Shown: positions 26,169 to 33,495 of the stretch, piece after piece
How the letters are laid out: each line of letters starts with the position of its first letter
Numbering within the stretch: position 1 is the stretch's first letter
Assembly (NCBI RefSeq): GCF_001613265.1
Contig: NZ_BDCA01000020.1
Span: 1-64,000, forward strand
Direction of reading: 5' to 3'
Source: Nocardia vermiculata NBRC 100427
GTDB taxonomy: Bacteria; Actinomycetota; Actinomycetes; Mycobacteriales; Mycobacteriaceae
DNA: 64,000 nucleotides
Notes under the pieces: model-generated
Seen by the model: only the letters and a program-made list of their open reading frames with translations
Databases searched by the model: none
Told to the model about the DNA's origin: nothing
Translations under genes and position numbers: made by a program

Positions 26169-27091
26169 TCCTCACCGTGACGCTGAACCCGGCCTACGAC
26201 ATGACCTATCGTGTCCAGAACTTCGAACCCGGCCGGGCACATCAGGTCTCGGCCGTCGAGCAACGCGTCGGCGGAGCCGGTATCAACGTGACGCGGATCC
26301 TCAACCAGCTCGGCAAATATTCTCGTGCAACGGGTTTCGCCGATCACCAGTTCGCGGCGGCAGCCGAACGGGAACTCCCGGCAGATTTCGTGCACGCGCT
26401 GCCCTGGGTGCGCCGCACGGTCGTGGTGAACGAATGTGACGACGGCACCGCTACCTCGCTGTCGGAACCCGGCGCCCGGATCAGCGGTCTGGACGCGGTG
26501 GATCAACTGCTGGTCCGGGTAACCGGCCTGCTGGGCGATTCCAGTGCGGTCGTCGTCTCCGGATCGCTGCCCGCCGGTATCCGTTCCTCGATCCCCGCCG
26601 AACTGGCCCGCCTGGCCGGCGCCGCCGGAATTCCGGTGATCTGCGATGTGCAGGGCCGCGCCCTGGAACTGGCCGCCGCGGTGCCCGGCGTCGTGCTGAT
26701 GCCCGATCTCGACGAACTGGAACGGGTGATCGGCACCCGGCCGGATACGACCGCGGAGATTGCCGATGCGGCCGGGGCGCTGGTCGAGGACGGCGCGGAT
26801 GCCGTGATCGTGACCCGCGGCGCCGCCGGGATGGTCGCGGCGACCCGGGCCGGCGCCTGGTCGGCGGCACTGCCGACACCGTGTTCGGGAAATCCCACCG
26901 GCGCGGGAGACGCGGCCGCGGCGGCTGTGATCAGCGCCTTGGCCGCGCCGGGCCAACCGGATTGGCCGGACATTCTGACCGACGCGGTCGCCACATCGGC
27001 GGCGGCTGTGGTCATGGCGGTGGCCGGGGAGATCGACCTGTCGGTGCGGCAGCGCCTGATCTCGGATGTGCTCATCGAGAAGGTGAGCTGA
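26165..27091 (+). CDS. PfkB-family sugar-phosphate kinase (1-phosphofructokinase-like)
   Basis: A 308-residue kinase. The start VILTVTLNPAYDMTY is typical of the FruK/LacC subgroup. PfkB signature 1 appears as VGGAGINVTRIL (usually GGKGINV, so the Lys is Ala here) and signature 2 as NPTGAGDAAAA with the catalytic Asp. The subgroup phosphorylates fructose-1-phosphate, tagatose-6-phosphate or similar. Coupling to nagA by a 4-base overlap suggests amino-sugar or tagatose-type catabolism; the exact substrate is not decided. Confidence 0.82.
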   Translation: MILTVTLNPAYDMTYRVQNFEPGRAHQVSAVEQRVGGAGINVTRILNQLGKYSRATGFADHQFAAAAERELPADFVHALPWVRRTVVVNECDDGTATSLSEPGARISGLDAVDQLLVRVTGLLGDSSAVVVSGSLPAGIRSSIPAELARLAGAAGIPVICDVQGRALELAAAVPGVVLMPDLDELERVIGTRPDTTAEIADAAGALVEDGADAVIVTRGAAGMVAATRAGAWSAALPTPCSGNPTGAGDAAAAAVISALAAPGQPDWPDILTDAVATSAAAVVMAVAGEIDLSVRQRLISDVLIEKVS

Positions 27092-27184
27092 GCGCGGCGC
27101 CGCCGGTGCGGGTGCGCCGGATTCGCGGCACGCCGTCGGTGCGCGGCCCCGCGGGCCTCCCGGCGCGGTAGATTCGCCGCAGGT

Positions 27185-27211
27185 CCGGTGCCGCCCGGTA
27201 GCCGGCACCGG
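27185..27211. terminator. Hairpin after the nagA operon
   Basis: Nine-bp perfect arms (CCGGTGCCG and CGGCACCGG) around a nine-base loop, 93 bases after the kinase stop and 33 before the next gene. It is a plausible rho-independent-like terminator without a T run. Confidence 0.5.
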
Positions 27212-27243
27212 CGAAGTGGTCGCTCCTCGGAAGAGGTGAGCTG

Positions 27244-27813
27244 ATGCCCGATCCCGAACCCGGCCCGGACTCCGATTCAGTGATCCGGTTCGAGGCGCCC
27301 TTCGAGGCGCGGGCCGAGCTCGAGGCTCGGCTCGCGCGCCGCAAGCAGGCGCCGGCCCCCGACTCCGAGCCCGTCGAATCGACCGCCGAGACCGGAGCCG
27401 ACACTCCGGCCGAGTCGCCGGATACTCCGGACGAGCCCGATGCCGAGCAGTCCGCCGCGGAGCGCATGCCGATCGGAGTGCGTGCGGCGCAGGTGCTGGC
27501 GGTGGGATTGGCGGTGATCGGCGTGGGATGTGTGCTCGGCGCGTGGTGGCTGTTCGGCGGACATGCGGCCCTGGTCACCGCGCCGTCGTTCGTGGCGAGC
27601 TGGTTGCTGGGGGCGGTCGCTCTCGCCTTCGGCGCGGAAGGGGGTGGCATTCGCAGCACCGCGATCGTGCTGGCCGCCCTCAACGTGTTGTGGACGATCC
27701 CCTCGATCGTCGTGGGGCGTCCGCCGGGCTGGCTGGGACCGGTGTTGTCGGTTCTGATCGCGGGACTGTTGTTGCGTCGTTCGGCGCGCGACTGGTTCGA
27801 ACCGTGGCCGTGA
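27244..27813 (+). CDS. Hypothetical membrane protein with acidic N-terminal tail
   Basis: A 189-residue protein. Residues 1-75 are acidic and rich in Pro and Glu, probably disordered in the cytoplasm, with a short charged helix EARAELEARLARRKQ. Residues 80-180 hold four hydrophobic segments (AAQVLAVGLAVIGVGCVLG, FVASWLLGAVALAFGA, AIVLAALNVLWTIPSIVVG, PVLSVLIAGLLL). GAAGAGGTGAGCTG precedes the ATG. No family was recognised. Confidence 0.7.
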   Translation: MPDPEPGPDSDSVIRFEAPFEARAELEARLARRKQAPAPDSEPVESTAETGADTPAESPDTPDEPDAEQSAAERMPIGVRAAQVLAVGLAVIGVGCVLGAWWLFGGHAALVTAPSFVASWLLGAVALAFGAEGGGIRSTAIVLAALNVLWTIPSIVVGRPPGWLGPVLSVLIAGLLLRRSARDWFEPWP

Positions 27814-27857
27814 GCCCGATCCGACCGGTGCGCGGCCGACCCCGTCGTGCGAGCCGA

Positions 27858-28859
27858 TCAGGACGCGGCGGCGGCCGGGCGCATCGATGCCCGTCCGGCC
27901 ACGTGCGGGCGGGCCGCGAGTAGCTCGGCGGCCACCGAGATCGCGCGCTCCATGGGCGTGCGCGCCCCGATATCGATCCCCGCGGGCGCGTGCAGCCGGG
28001 CCAGTGTCTCGGCATCGAACCCGCCGGCCTGCAGCGCTTCGAGCCGGTGGTTGTGTGCCGACGGCGATCCGAGCGCACCCAGATATCCCAGCGGGGGCAG
28101 TCGTAACGCGACTGTGAGCAAAGGGATTTCGAACTTGGGGTCCTGTGACGCGGTGACGATCGCGGTATTCGAGTCGATCGCGCCGGCCCCGGCCTGGGCG
28201 TTGAGGTAGCGATGCGGCCAGTCGACCACGACCTCCGCACCGGGGTAGGAGGCTGCGACAGCGAAGGTTTCGCGGGGATCGCAGATGGTGACGCGGTATC
28301 CGAGGAACTGGGCCTGGATACTCAGTGCGGCAGCGAAGCTGTTGGCGCCGAAGATTATCAGCCGCGGTGGTGCGGTGTGCGTGCACACGAACACATCGGA
28401 CTCGGGCAGTGATACCAGTTCGGTGTTGTGCCGGCGATCGGTCACCAGATGCTGGCCGATCAGCTCCGGAGAGTCGTGCCACACCACGGTGAACACGGTG
28501 ACCGGCTTATATCGCGACATCTCGTCGGCCACCGCCGCGAATTCCGGAAATGTGTTGCGGGAGAACGGCTCCACGAACACATCGATGGTGCCGCAGTCGG
28601 CGCTCACGTCGTAGCCGGTGCTGGGGTCGAAACGCAGTAGCTCGCGACGGCCGCTGTGCGCGGCCTCCAGCGCGGCGTCGTACACGGCTGCTTCGTAGCA
28701 GCCGTCGGAGACCGAACCGTGCACCCCGCCGTCGGGGTCGATGAGCATCGCCGAGCCCACCGGTAAGGGTGTTGCGCCGAAGGTGCGGACCAGAGTTGCC
28801 AGACCGCCGGTGCGGCCGCTGTGCCAGACCTGAAGTAGGTCGTCGACGATGTCACGCAT
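27858..28859 (-). CDS. XdhC/CoxI family protein
   Basis: A 333-residue protein of the XdhC family, which inserts or sulfurates the molybdenum cofactor of xanthine-dehydrogenase-type enzymes. The N-terminal XdhC/CoxI domain shows GSAMLIDPDGGVHGSVSDGCYEAAV, split by family convention, and the C-terminal Rossmann domain shows LIIFGANSFAAAL and VTICDPRE. The start at 28859 is preceded by GGGAGC. No molybdenum hydroxylase gene lies in this window, so its partner is elsewhere. Confidence 0.85.
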   Translation of the reverse strand: MRDIVDDLLQVWHSGRTGGLATLVRTFGATPLPVGSAMLIDPDGGVHGSVSDGCYEAAVYDAALEAAHSGRRELLRFDPSTGYDVSADCGTIDVFVEPFSRNTFPEFAAVADEMSRYKPVTVFTVVWHDSPELIGQHLVTDRRHNTELVSLPESDVFVCTHTAPPRLIIFGANSFAAALSIQAQFLGYRVTICDPRETFAVAASYPGAEVVVDWPHRYLNAQAGAGAIDSNTAIVTASQDPKFEIPLLTVALRLPPLGYLGALGSPSAHNHRLEALQAGGFDAETLARLHAPAGIDIGARTPMERAISVAAELLAARPHVAGRASMRPAAAAS

Positions 28860-29060
28860 CACATGCTCCCGATCAGCGTGCGCGAGTGGGCGGGCCCGTC
28901 GGGCGTCGCGTCCCGTCACCAATCGTCACACGTGGGGGCCACGATATCCGCTCTGACGCCGTCAGGCGTCCCGGCGGTGAAAATTCCCGGCTCTGCGACG
29001 CGCACCCCGGTTGTTCCGCTGTGGCATAGCGAAATCGTATAACCGGGGTGTGGATCGGTA

Positions 29061-30206
29061 TCAGGCGAACAGGGTGTGAACGAACGGCAGCGAATCCGCC
29101 AGTGACGCGTTGACCGTCGCGCTGTGATCCTTGGGGTATGCCTTGAAGGTGAGCGGCTGGCCGTTGGCCCGCAGCACCGCCGCGTAGCGCAGCGTCTCCG
29201 GGGTGATCACATCGGTGTCGAACAGCCCTTGACCCATGAAAATCGGCTTGTCGTAACCGGTTTCGGGCAGACCGAGGTATCCGGCCAGCAGCCCGTGCAG
29301 ATTCGGGATCTGCGCCAATGGCCGGGTGAACAGATCACCGAGCACCACGTTCGAAGCATCCAGTTCCTCGCCGAGGGGAACCAGGCACTGCTCCCGCGAG
29401 CGGTCCAGCCAGTGCCGTCCGGCCTCGTCGAGGAAGGACTCGATGCCGAGTTCGGGATAGGTAGTGCGCAGACCGTCGAGGATGTAGAGCACATAGGCGG
29501 TGGTGTGCGCTCCGAGTTTCAGCGGCGGCATCCCGGGGCCCAGCGGCATCAGAATGTCCTCGATGTAGGCCGGCACGCCGGTGGCCACACCGCCGCGGTA
29601 ATCCAGCTCGGGACCGCCGAACTCGGTCGCATACCGGGCGGTGAACATGGCTGCGCCACCGCCCTGGGACTGGCCGACCACAACCCACTTGTTCGACAGT
29701 TGCGAGTAGTGGTCCACGGACGCCCGGACGGCGTCGACGACGTTGTGTGCCTCCACCACGCCGTTGAGGTACGGGTGCTCACCGGGAGTGCCCAGGCCGG
29801 CGTAGTCGGCGGCCACGATCGCATAGCCCTGTTTCAGCCAGGTACCCAGATAGGCCCAGTCGCGGTCGACATCGCTGGGGCCGGCGACGCTGTAGGCGCA
29901 GCTGTCGCCCAGGCCCACCGTGCCGTGCGCCCACGCGACGATCGGCCAGCCGCCGGCCGGGGCCGGGCCGGGCGGGAAGTAGACCGCGGCGCTGCCGACC
30001 GCCGGTCGGTCGTCGACCGTCGTCGTCGAGTAGAGGATCCGCTGTGAACCCACGGAGCCGGGCAGGGTGGCCGGCGCGGACAGCGATTGCACCGATTGCA
30101 CCGTCGCGGTGCTCGCGGCCGCATCGGGGGTGCCGATCACTCCGGCCGTGGCGGCCAGCAGTAATGAGCAGGCCACACCCGCCGCGGCGGTCCACAGTGT
30201 GCGCAT
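29061..30206 (-). CDS. Secreted lipase/esterase, alpha/beta hydrolase
   Basis: A 381-residue exported hydrolase. The signal peptide is clear (LWTAAAGVACSLLLAATAGV, cleavage near DAAAS). The nucleophile motif is GQSQGGG, the probable acid is in GLFDTDVITPE and the His in PKDHSATV. It resembles the secretory lipase (LIP) family of actinomycetes. AAGGA lies upstream of the ATG. It is divergent from icl with 504 bases between, where a perfect CRP/GlxR-type site lies 132 bases from its start. A role in lipid scavenging is inferred. Confidence 0.83.
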   Translation of the reverse strand: MRTLWTAAAGVACSLLLAATAGVIGTPDAAASTATVQSVQSLSAPATLPGSVGSQRILYSTTTVDDRPAVGSAAVYFPPGPAPAGGWPIVAWAHGTVGLGDSCAYSVAGPSDVDRDWAYLGTWLKQGYAIVAADYAGLGTPGEHPYLNGVVEAHNVVDAVRASVDHYSQLSNKWVVVGQSQGGGAAMFTARYATEFGGPELDYRGGVATGVPAYIEDILMPLGPGMPPLKLGAHTTAYVLYILDGLRTTYPELGIESFLDEAGRHWLDRSREQCLVPLGEELDASNVVLGDLFTRPLAQIPNLHGLLAGYLGLPETGYDKPIFMGQGLFDTDVITPETLRYAAVLRANGQPLTFKAYPKDHSATVNASLADSLPFVHTLFA

Positions 30207-30337
30207 CGTGTTCCTTTCCGGATTCCGGTCTCGCCCCTCGGGCGCTGGGACGAGTGTGGCAGTCGCGCGGACGTGACGCGCGGCGGACCCGGCCGGACCA
30301 GTGGTGCCGCACACAACAGGAGGCGTCCGCCTTCGGT

Positions 30338-30353
30338 TGTGAACGTGCTCACA
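30338..30353. promoter_or_regulatory. Perfect CRP/GlxR-type binding site
   Basis: TGTGA, six bases, TCACA. This is the full consensus of cAMP-receptor-type regulators, including GlxR of Corynebacterium and Crp of mycobacteria. It lies 132 bases upstream of the lipase start and 358 bases upstream of icl. GlxR is known to regulate aceA in Corynebacterium glutamicum. A TTACGTAA palindrome at 30414-30421 is also present in this 504-base gene-free stretch. Confidence 0.65.
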
Positions 30354-30472
30354 GGCGTCGGTGCTCGTGCGGGAGGTGCGGCAGTGGTACCGCTCACGCA
30401 AACAGTACGGGCGTTACGTAAAACCGCATGTCAGACCTACTCGCCAGTAGAAGAATGGCGTGCAATTAACAG

Positions 30473-30499
30473 GCAAATTTTGCAGACTTAGCAATGCGA
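30473..30499. promoter_or_regulatory. RamB-like site(s) upstream of icl
   Basis: An 11-bp palindrome GCAAATTTTGC (30473-30483) is followed by AGCAATGCGA. It resembles the TTTGCAAA-type sites bound by RamB. A related string, ACAATGCGA, occurs between ramB and the ligase gene. Further GCAA-containing strings lie up to 30550. The stretch is AT-rich against a GC-rich background. Binding is inferred. Confidence 0.5.
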
Positions 30500-30710
30500 C
30501 CGGTAAAGCTAGCCCAGATTCACACTTGCAACAGGTAGACGGCAATTTTTAGTTGTGCCATCGTGTGGAAGTACAACCGATGGGCATAGCAACCCTGCAA
30601 ATTGCCGCTCCAGCAGAGTTCGGACATCGACCGGCTCGCCACCAGCCAGGAGTAGCGAGCGCGCAAGTCCGAGCATGGGGCCCGACCGAACGAAGAAGTG
30701 GAGTCATCAG

Positions 30711-32003
30711 ATGTCGAAGACCGGCACCCCGAAGACCGCTGCGGAGATCCAGAAGGACTGGGACACCAACCCCCGCTGGAAGGGCGTCACCCGCGAGTAC
30801 ACGGCCGACAAGGTCGTGCAGCTGCAGGGTTCTGTCGTCGAAGAGCACACCCTCGCCCGCCGTGGCGCGGAGATCCTCTGGGAGGCCGTCAACACCGAGG
30901 GTGACTACATCCACTCGCTCGGCGCTCTGACCGGTAACCAGGCCGTGCAGGCCGTGCGTGCCGGCCTGCGTGCCATCTACCTGTCCGGCTGGCAGGTCGC
31001 CGGTGACGCGAACCTGTCCGGGCACACCTACCCCGACCAGTCGCTGTACCCGGCCAACTCGGTGCCGTCGGTCGTGCGCCGCATCAACAACGCGCTGCTG
31101 CGCGCCGACGAGATCGCCAAGGTCGAGGGCGACACCTCGGTCGACAACTGGGTCGTGCCGATCGTCGCCGACGGTGAGGCCGGCTTCGGTGGCGCCCTGA
31201 ACGTCTACGAGCTGCAGAAGGCCATGATCGCCGCGGGTGCCGCCGGTACCCACTGGGAGGATCAGCTGGCGTCGGAGAAGAAGTGCGGCCACCTCGGTGG
31301 CAAGGTGCTGATCCCCACCCAGCAGCACATCCGCACCCTGACCTCGGCTCGCCTCGCGGCCGACGTCGCCGACACCCCGACCGTCGTGATCGCCCGCACC
31401 GACGCCGAGGCCGCCACCCTGATCACCTCGGACGTCGACGAGCGCGACCGTCCGTTCATCACCGGTGAGCGCACCTCCGAGGGCTTCTACCACGTCAAGA
31501 ACGGCATCGAGCCCTGCATCGCGCGTGCCAAGGCCTACGCCCCCTACTCGGACCTGATCTGGATGGAAACCGGTATCCCGGACCTCGAGGTCGCGCGCAA
31601 GTTCGCCGAGGGCGTCAAGTCGGAGTTCCCCGACCAGCTGCTGGCCTACAACTGCTCGCCGTCGTTCAACTGGAAGGCGCACCTGGACGACGCCACCATC
31701 GCGAAGTTCCAGAAGGAGCTGGCGGCGATGGGCTTCAAGTTCCAGTTCATCACCCTGGCAGGCTTCCACTCGCTCAACTACGCCGCGTTCGACCTGGCCT
31801 ACGGCTACGCCCGCGAGGGCATGACCGCCTTCGTCGACCTGCAGGAGCGCGAGTTCAAGGCGGCCGCCGAGCGTGGCTTCACCGCCGTGAAGCACCAGCG
31901 TGAGGTCGGTGCCGGCTACTTCGACACCATCGCCACCACCGTGGACCCGAACACCTCCACCGCGGCCCTGAAGGGCTCCACCGAAGAGGGCCAGTTCCAC
32001 TGA
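30711..32003 (+). CDS. aceA: Isocitrate lyase
   Basis: A 430-residue enzyme that cleaves isocitrate to succinate and glyoxylate, the first step of the glyoxylate bypass, needed for growth on acetate and fatty acids. The catalytic loop KKCGHLGGK is present, as are TPTVVIARTDAEA and the SPSFNW motif near the C-terminus. The size matches the short prokaryotic form (Icl1). The start at 30711 follows GTGGAG; the open frame extends upstream without coding character. A hairpin follows the stop. The codon choice is strongly biased to C-ending codons, as expected for a highly expressed gene. Confidence 0.97.
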   Translation: MSKTGTPKTAAEIQKDWDTNPRWKGVTREYTADKVVQLQGSVVEEHTLARRGAEILWEAVNTEGDYIHSLGALTGNQAVQAVRAGLRAIYLSGWQVAGDANLSGHTYPDQSLYPANSVPSVVRRINNALLRADEIAKVEGDTSVDNWVVPIVADGEAGFGGALNVYELQKAMIAAGAAGTHWEDQLASEKKCGHLGGKVLIPTQQHIRTLTSARLAADVADTPTVVIARTDAEAATLITSDVDERDRPFITGERTSEGFYHVKNGIEPCIARAKAYAPYSDLIWMETGIPDLEVARKFAEGVKSEFPDQLLAYNCSPSFNWKAHLDDATIAKFQKELAAMGFKFQFITLAGFHSLNYAAFDLAYGYAREGMTAFVDLQEREFKAAAERGFTAVKHQREVGAGYFDTIATTVDPNTSTAALKGSTEEGQFH

Positions 32004-32010
32004 AATTTTG

Positions 32011-32029
32011 GCCGTGGCTCCGCCACGGC
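32011..32029. terminator. Hairpin after icl
   Basis: Eight-bp perfect arms (GCCGTGGC and GCCACGGC) with a three-base loop, seven bases after the icl stop. It is a likely terminator or 3' stabiliser of the icl transcript. Confidence 0.65.
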
Positions 32030-32139
32030 GGTGTGAGGCTGGACCGCCTCCCCGGGACTCTTGGCCAGACCGAGAGCCGCGCCGGTCGCATTGGCGGCCG
32101 GCGGTGGGGCGCGGCCTGAAGTTCCGGCCGTACCCGATG

Positions 32140-32398
32140 AGTTACCCATGTTCTTGCGAAATCAGTTGTCTGGTTTCGCGAGAACAGGGCTTTCTCACCA
32201 CCTGACAGGGCCCTCCTGCAACGAGGACCCATAGCCCTTCCCGACCGAACAGCCCCGGCGGGGAGGGCTTTTCCCTATCGGTAACCGACCGCAACATCAG
32301 ACGTCGACGGGTACGCCCCCCCACCGTTGACCACCTACCCAAGCACCCAACGAACATTTGCCAACGTGACAACCGATTTCGCGAGAACATGGGTAACT
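32140..32398. mobile_element. MITE-like element with 31-bp terminal inverted repeats
   Basis: The outer ends 32140-32170 and 32368-32398 are reverse complements over 31 bases with two mismatches; each begins AGTTACCCATGTTCT when read inward. The 13-mer TTTCGCGAGAACA occurs at 32174-32186 and 32377-32389, and inverted with one mismatch at 32149-32161. This resembles transposase-binding subsites. The 259 bases hold no gene. An internal hairpin at 32233-32272 ends in TTTT and looks like an intrinsic terminator. No clear target-site duplication was found. It fills the gap between icl and fadB2 and may be the remains of an insertion sequence. Confidence 0.7.
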
Positions 32399-32508
32399 TC
32401 TGGGGTACGACCAGAACTGGTTCGGCACCCGACGCGCCAACGGATGCATGACTGAAATTGGCACCTAGCCGCCCGCTAAAAATCGCGGGGAGGCGGAAGG
32501 AGTGGGAC

Positions 32509-33381
32509 GTGAGCACTGAGAAGATTCAACGCGTCGGAGTCATCGGCGCCGGACAGATGGGCGCCGGAATCGCCGAGGTCTGTGCCCGGGCGCATGTCGA
32601 TGTCCTCGTCTTCGAGCAGACCCGGGAGCTCGCCGCCGCCGGCCGCGCCCGCATCCTGCGTTCGCTCGATCGTGGCGTGAGCAGCGGCAAGATCACCGAG
32701 CGTGAGCGCGAACAGGCCGCCTGGCGTCTGCGCTTCACCTCCGACCTGGGCGATTTCGCCGATCGTCAGCTGGTCGTCGAGGCCGTTGTCGAAAGCGAAG
32801 AGGTCAAGACCGAGATCTTCCGCGAACTCGACAAGGTCGTCACCGACCCGGATGCGGTGCTGGCGTCGAACACCTCGTCCATTCCGATCATGAAGATCGC
32901 GGTGGCCACCGAGAACCCGGAGCGGGTCGTGGGCATGCACTTCTTCAATCCGGTGCCGGTGCTGCCGCTGATCGAGCTCGTCACCACTCTCAAGACCAGC
33001 GAAGCGGTCTCGGCTCGCGCCGAAGCCTTTGCCGGCGAAGTGCTCGGCAAGCAGGTCGTGCGCTCCTCGGACCGCTCCGGCTTCGTGGTCAATGCATTGC
33101 TGGTGCCGTACCTGCTCTCGGCCATCCGCATGGTCGAATCCGGGTTCGCGACCAAGGAAGACGTCGACAAGGCCATGGTGCTCGGCTGTGCCCACCCGAT
33201 GGGCCCGTTGGCACTGACCGACCTCGTCGGTCTCGACACGGTCAAGTCCATCGCCGACTCCATGTACACCGAATTCAAGGAGCCGCTGTACTCGGCGCCG
33301 CCGCTGCTGATGCGCATGGTCGAGGCGGGACTGCTGGGCAAGAAGACCGGAACCGGCTTCTACCAGTACAACCGCGGGTGA
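32509..33381 (+). CDS. fadB2: 3-hydroxybutyryl-CoA dehydrogenase
   Basis: A 290-residue NAD-dependent dehydrogenase that oxidises 3-hydroxybutyryl-CoA to acetoacetyl-CoA, or runs in reverse, in short-chain fatty-acid metabolism. The Rossmann loop is VIGAGQMGAGIAEV. The catalytic region has ASNTSSIPI, MHFFNPVPVLPLIELV with the catalytic His and the following Asn, and the C-terminal helical domain has HPMGPLALTDLVGLD. AAGGAG precedes the GTG at 32509. icl-fadB2 is the same order as Rv0467-Rv0468. Confidence 0.95.
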   Translation: MSTEKIQRVGVIGAGQMGAGIAEVCARAHVDVLVFEQTRELAAAGRARILRSLDRGVSSGKITEREREQAAWRLRFTSDLGDFADRQLVVEAVVESEEVKTEIFRELDKVVTDPDAVLASNTSSIPIMKIAVATENPERVVGMHFFNPVPVLPLIELVTTLKTSEAVSARAEAFAGEVLGKQVVRSSDRSGFVVNALLVPYLLSAIRMVESGFATKEDVDKAMVLGCAHPMGPLALTDLVGLDTVKSIADSMYTEFKEPLYSAPPLLMRMVEAGLLGKKTGTGFYQYNRG

Positions 33382-33406
33382 GCCGAGCGCCACATCCAAC
33401 CAAGGG

Positions 33407-33428
33407 ACCCGCCGGATATCCGGCGGGT
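33407..33428. terminator. Perfect palindromic hairpin after fadB2
   Basis: Twenty-two bases, fully self-complementary (ACCCGCCGGAT and its exact reverse complement), 25 bases after the fadB2 stop. As RNA it would form a hairpin with a small loop around the central ATAT. It lies 67 bases before the MetE-like gene. Confidence 0.65.
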
Positions 33429-33495
33429 ACCAACCGTTACCGGGCATAAGCTGCACGAGGGTCCTGCGACCGCAGCTCGAAAGGGAGTCCCGCTC

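Noticed and set aside
32140..32398. Complete insertion sequence or phage attachment site
   Set aside because: No transposase or integrase frame and no clear target duplication; only a MITE-like element can be supported.
33382..33495. Cobalamin or SAM riboswitch before the MetE-like gene
   Set aside because: Only 114 bases are available, partly taken by a terminator palindrome; no B12-box-like sequence was seen.
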